7,581 bases of DNA, from contig USSH01000111.1 of assembly GCA_900557435.1 (NCBI GenBank), positions 1 to 7,581 of the forward strand, given 5' to 3'. Made by a program: the position numbers and the translations under genes. Position 1 is the first letter of the stretch, and every line of letters starts with the position of its first letter. Below, piece after piece: positions 6,071 through 7,581 of the stretch. The DNA comes from an uncultured Coprococcus sp. (GTDB lineage Bacteria > Bacillota > Clostridia > Lachnospirales > Lachnospiraceae). Under the pieces are notes generated by a model that was not told the origin of the DNA, did no database searches, and saw only the letters and a list, made by a program, of their open reading frames with translations.

Positions 6071-7039
6071 ATGGATAGAACTCAGGTGATAAAGTTTACC
6101 AGAAACTGGTGCGTTCTGGTTGGCATTGTATGCCTGATAGCAGGAATCATCATAGGAATATTAATAGGTAGATCGTGGGGGTTTACCACTTCAAAGGCCT
6201 CCCCGGACGCGGCGTATGAAGCCGGTTACACAATAGATGATTCAGATATAACAAGCAGTATTTATGAGAATTACTGGAATTATATTCCTACAGCATATAT
6301 CAATGTCGGTGATCCTGGACCGGATGCGCTGTTGTATAAGATAAGTGACAAAGTGGAGAGAAATAACCTTGACACGGAACGCTTTTATACAGGTGATGAT
6401 GGCTATATGCATTACAGTGATGACAATATAAAAGACACACTTGTCGGGGTTGATCTATCAACATTTCAGGGCGATATAGACTGGGAGACATTATCCGCAA
6501 ACAAAGATATAGATTTTGTTATGCTGCGTGTCGGATTTCGCGGATATACGGAGGGCGGTCTTATGCTTGACTCAAGCTTTGAGGCCAATAAAGAAGCAGT
6601 GATCAAATATAAAGTGCCGACAGGACTGTATTTCTTCACCCAGGCAATAACATATGACGAAGGCGTGGAGGAAGCAAAGTTTGTTCTTAAGCAGATAGGC
6701 AAGATGAAGGTTACATACCCGATAGTTATAGATTCGGAGCTTATAGGCGATGATGAGGCGCGGGGCGATAACGCTGATAATGACCAGAGAACAGATGGAA
6801 TAGTAGGGTTCTGCGAGACGATAAAGGCAGCGGGATATACGCCTATGATATATGCCAGTCGAAATATGTTTGCACAGTGCCTTGACATGGACAGACTTGG
6901 AGACTATGAGCTGTGGCTTGCTTACTATGCGAATGTTCCCAATTTTCCATACAAATATACAGGATGGCAGTATACGGAATCGGGAAGCGTCGATGGCATA
7001 TATGGAGATGTCGATTTGAATCTCTGGTTCAAAGACTGA
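6071..7039 (+). CDS. Membrane-anchored GH25 muramidase (lysozyme)
   Basis: The 322-residue protein has a basic N-terminus, one transmembrane segment at about residues 14-34 and a linker of about 85 residues. A GH25 domain spans about 124-320. GH25 enzymes cleave the beta-1,4 bond between N-acetylmuramic acid and N-acetylglucosamine in peptidoglycan. Signature residues are visible: D128 in GVDLSTFQGDIDW, the paired acids D221-S-E223 in YPIVIDSEL (E223 is the expected acid catalyst), and D313/D315 in YGDVDLNLWF. LWLAYYA and GWQY near 281-301 are typical C-terminal strands. The anchor has no clear signal-peptidase site, so the enzyme probably stays tethered outside the membrane for wall remodelling. 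The start is preceded only by a weak AAAGAGA site about 10 bases upstream. An amidase gene follows 108 bases later, which suggests a wall-hydrolase pair. Confidence 0.92.
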   Translation: MDRTQVIKFTRNWCVLVGIVCLIAGIIIGILIGRSWGFTTSKASPDAAYEAGYTIDDSDITSSIYENYWNYIPTAYINVGDPGPDALLYKISDKVERNNLDTERFYTGDDGYMHYSDDNIKDTLVGVDLSTFQGDIDWETLSANKDIDFVMLRVGFRGYTEGGLMLDSSFEANKEAVIKYKVPTGLYFFTQAITYDEGVEEAKFVLKQIGKMKVTYPIVIDSELIGDDEARGDNADNDQRTDGIVGFCETIKAAGYTPMIYASRNMFAQCLDMDRLGDYELWLAYYANVPNFPYKYTGWQYTESGSVDGIYGDVDLNLWFKD

Positions 7040-7073
7040 TAAAAACAAATATAAATCCGGCGGCTTATTTTAT

Positions 7074-7121
7074 ATGAAAGTTCTTGAATCACAAGTTCTT
7101 GAATCAAAAGCCGTTACATAA
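7074..7121 (+). repeat. 15-bp tandem duplication inside a 15-codon micro-ORF
   Basis: AAGTTCTTGAATCAC (7078-7092) is followed directly by AAGTTCTTGAATCAA (7093-7107), 14 of 15 identical. The pair sits in a small frame from ATG 7074 to TAA 7119-7121 encoding MKVLESQVLESKAVT. An inverted repeat CGGCTT (7061-7066) / AAGCCG (7108-7113) encloses the duplication. The micro-ORF has no well-placed Shine-Dalgarno site, so translation is doubtful; the duplication itself is certain. Confidence 0.7.
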
Positions 7122-7147
7122 TATATAGAAAAAATGGAATATATATT

Positions 7148-7581
7148 ATGGCATTAAAGATCATGATAGATGCAGGACATGGTGGCTATGACAATGGCGC
7201 GTCATATGAGGGCAGGCTGGAAAAAAATGATAATCTTAATCTTGCCCTTGCACTAGGGGATGAGCTTGAGCGCAGAGGATATGATGTAGATTACACCAGA
7301 ACATCAGATGTGTATGATTCACCTGCGAGGAAAGCCCAGATAGGGAATGAAAGCGGTGCGGATTATTTCATATCACTTCACAGAAATTCGTCTTCGGAAC
7401 CTAACACATATAATGGAGTGCAGACTTTGGTATATGACAAAAACGGCGTAAAGTATGAGCTTGCACAAAATATCAACAGGGAACTGGAAAAACTCGGATT
7501 CCGAAATATAAATGTCGAGGAACGTCCCGGACTTGCGGTACTCAGAAGAACAAATATGCCGGCGGTGCTCATAGAGACAGG
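7148..7581 (+). CDS. N-acetylmuramoyl-L-alanine amidase (Amidase_3), 3' end beyond the window
   Basis: About 144 codons are visible before the window ends. The product is a zinc amidase that cuts the bond between N-acetylmuramic acid and L-alanine of the stem peptide. The zinc ligands are in place: H11 in MIDAGHGG, E25 in GRLEKNDNLNLA and H78 in YFISLHRN. The catalytic Glu is E143 in VLIETG at the window edge. SLHRN differs from the common SLHAN. The protein starts straight into the first catalytic strand with no signal peptide, unlike most exported wall amidases. It therefore resembles endolysin-type or non-classically exported members, or carries targeting at the unseen C-terminus. The start is supported by homology, with a weak GGA at 7136-7138 about 9 bases upstream. 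It lies 108 bases after the GH25 muramidase on the same strand and may be cotranscribed. Confidence 0.92.
   Translation, partial: MALKIMIDAGHGGYDNGASYEGRLEKNDNLNLALALGDELERRGYDVDYTRTSDVYDSPARKAQIGNESGADYFISLHRNSSSEPNTYNGVQTLVYDKNGVKYELAQNINRELEKLGFRNINVEERPGLAVLRRTNMPAVLIET

Overview
The window most likely comes from a low-to-mid GC Firmicute, probably a gut Lachnospiraceae (Coprococcus/Butyrivibrio-like). This rests on heavy use of ATA for Ile and AGA for Arg, purine-rich Shine-Dalgarno sites, and the gene types seen: a DUF4097 envelope protein, a YwlG/UPF0340 protein, clostridial HAD and PPM-type methyltransferase sequences, and membrane-anchored GH25. The genus cannot be fixed from this sequence alone. 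I see no rRNA, tRNA, CRISPR array, transposase or phage structural gene.

Layout: (1) 1-3330 is a plus-strand run. It starts with the 3' tail of an unidentified gene, overlapping the start of a DUF4097 membrane protein, then a GNAT acetyltransferase, a YwlG/UPF0340 protein with an extra N-terminal domain, and a HAD hydrolase. (2) 3350-3736 is panD (aspartate 1-decarboxylase) on the minus strand, convergent with the HAD gene. (3) 3737-4017 is a divergent control region. Its two sigma-A-like promoters overlap, and the panD leader holds an intrinsic-terminator-like hairpin. (4) 4018-5769 encodes a 583-residue two-domain protein: an HSL-type alpha/beta hydrolase fused to a PPM/LCM-type methyltransferase domain with degraded SAM motifs. 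(5) 5770-6070 is a spacer with an extended -10 promoter and a T-poor, A-rich leader carrying a 15-bp repeat. (6) 6071-7039 is a membrane-anchored GH25 muramidase. (7) 7148-7581 is an N-acetylmuramoyl-L-alanine amidase cut off by the window edge.

Functional picture: the last two genes form a peptidoglycan-hydrolase pair, one cutting glycan strands and the other removing stem peptides. panD supplies beta-alanine for pantothenate/CoA and stands apart from panB/panC in this window. The first four genes look like ordinary chromosomal genes with no obvious shared pathway.

The most unusual items are the hydrolase/degenerate methyltransferase fusion, the possible transcription attenuator ahead of panD, and short 15-17 bp tandem duplications in three separate intergenic spacers. 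No multi-gene defence or mobile system is evident.
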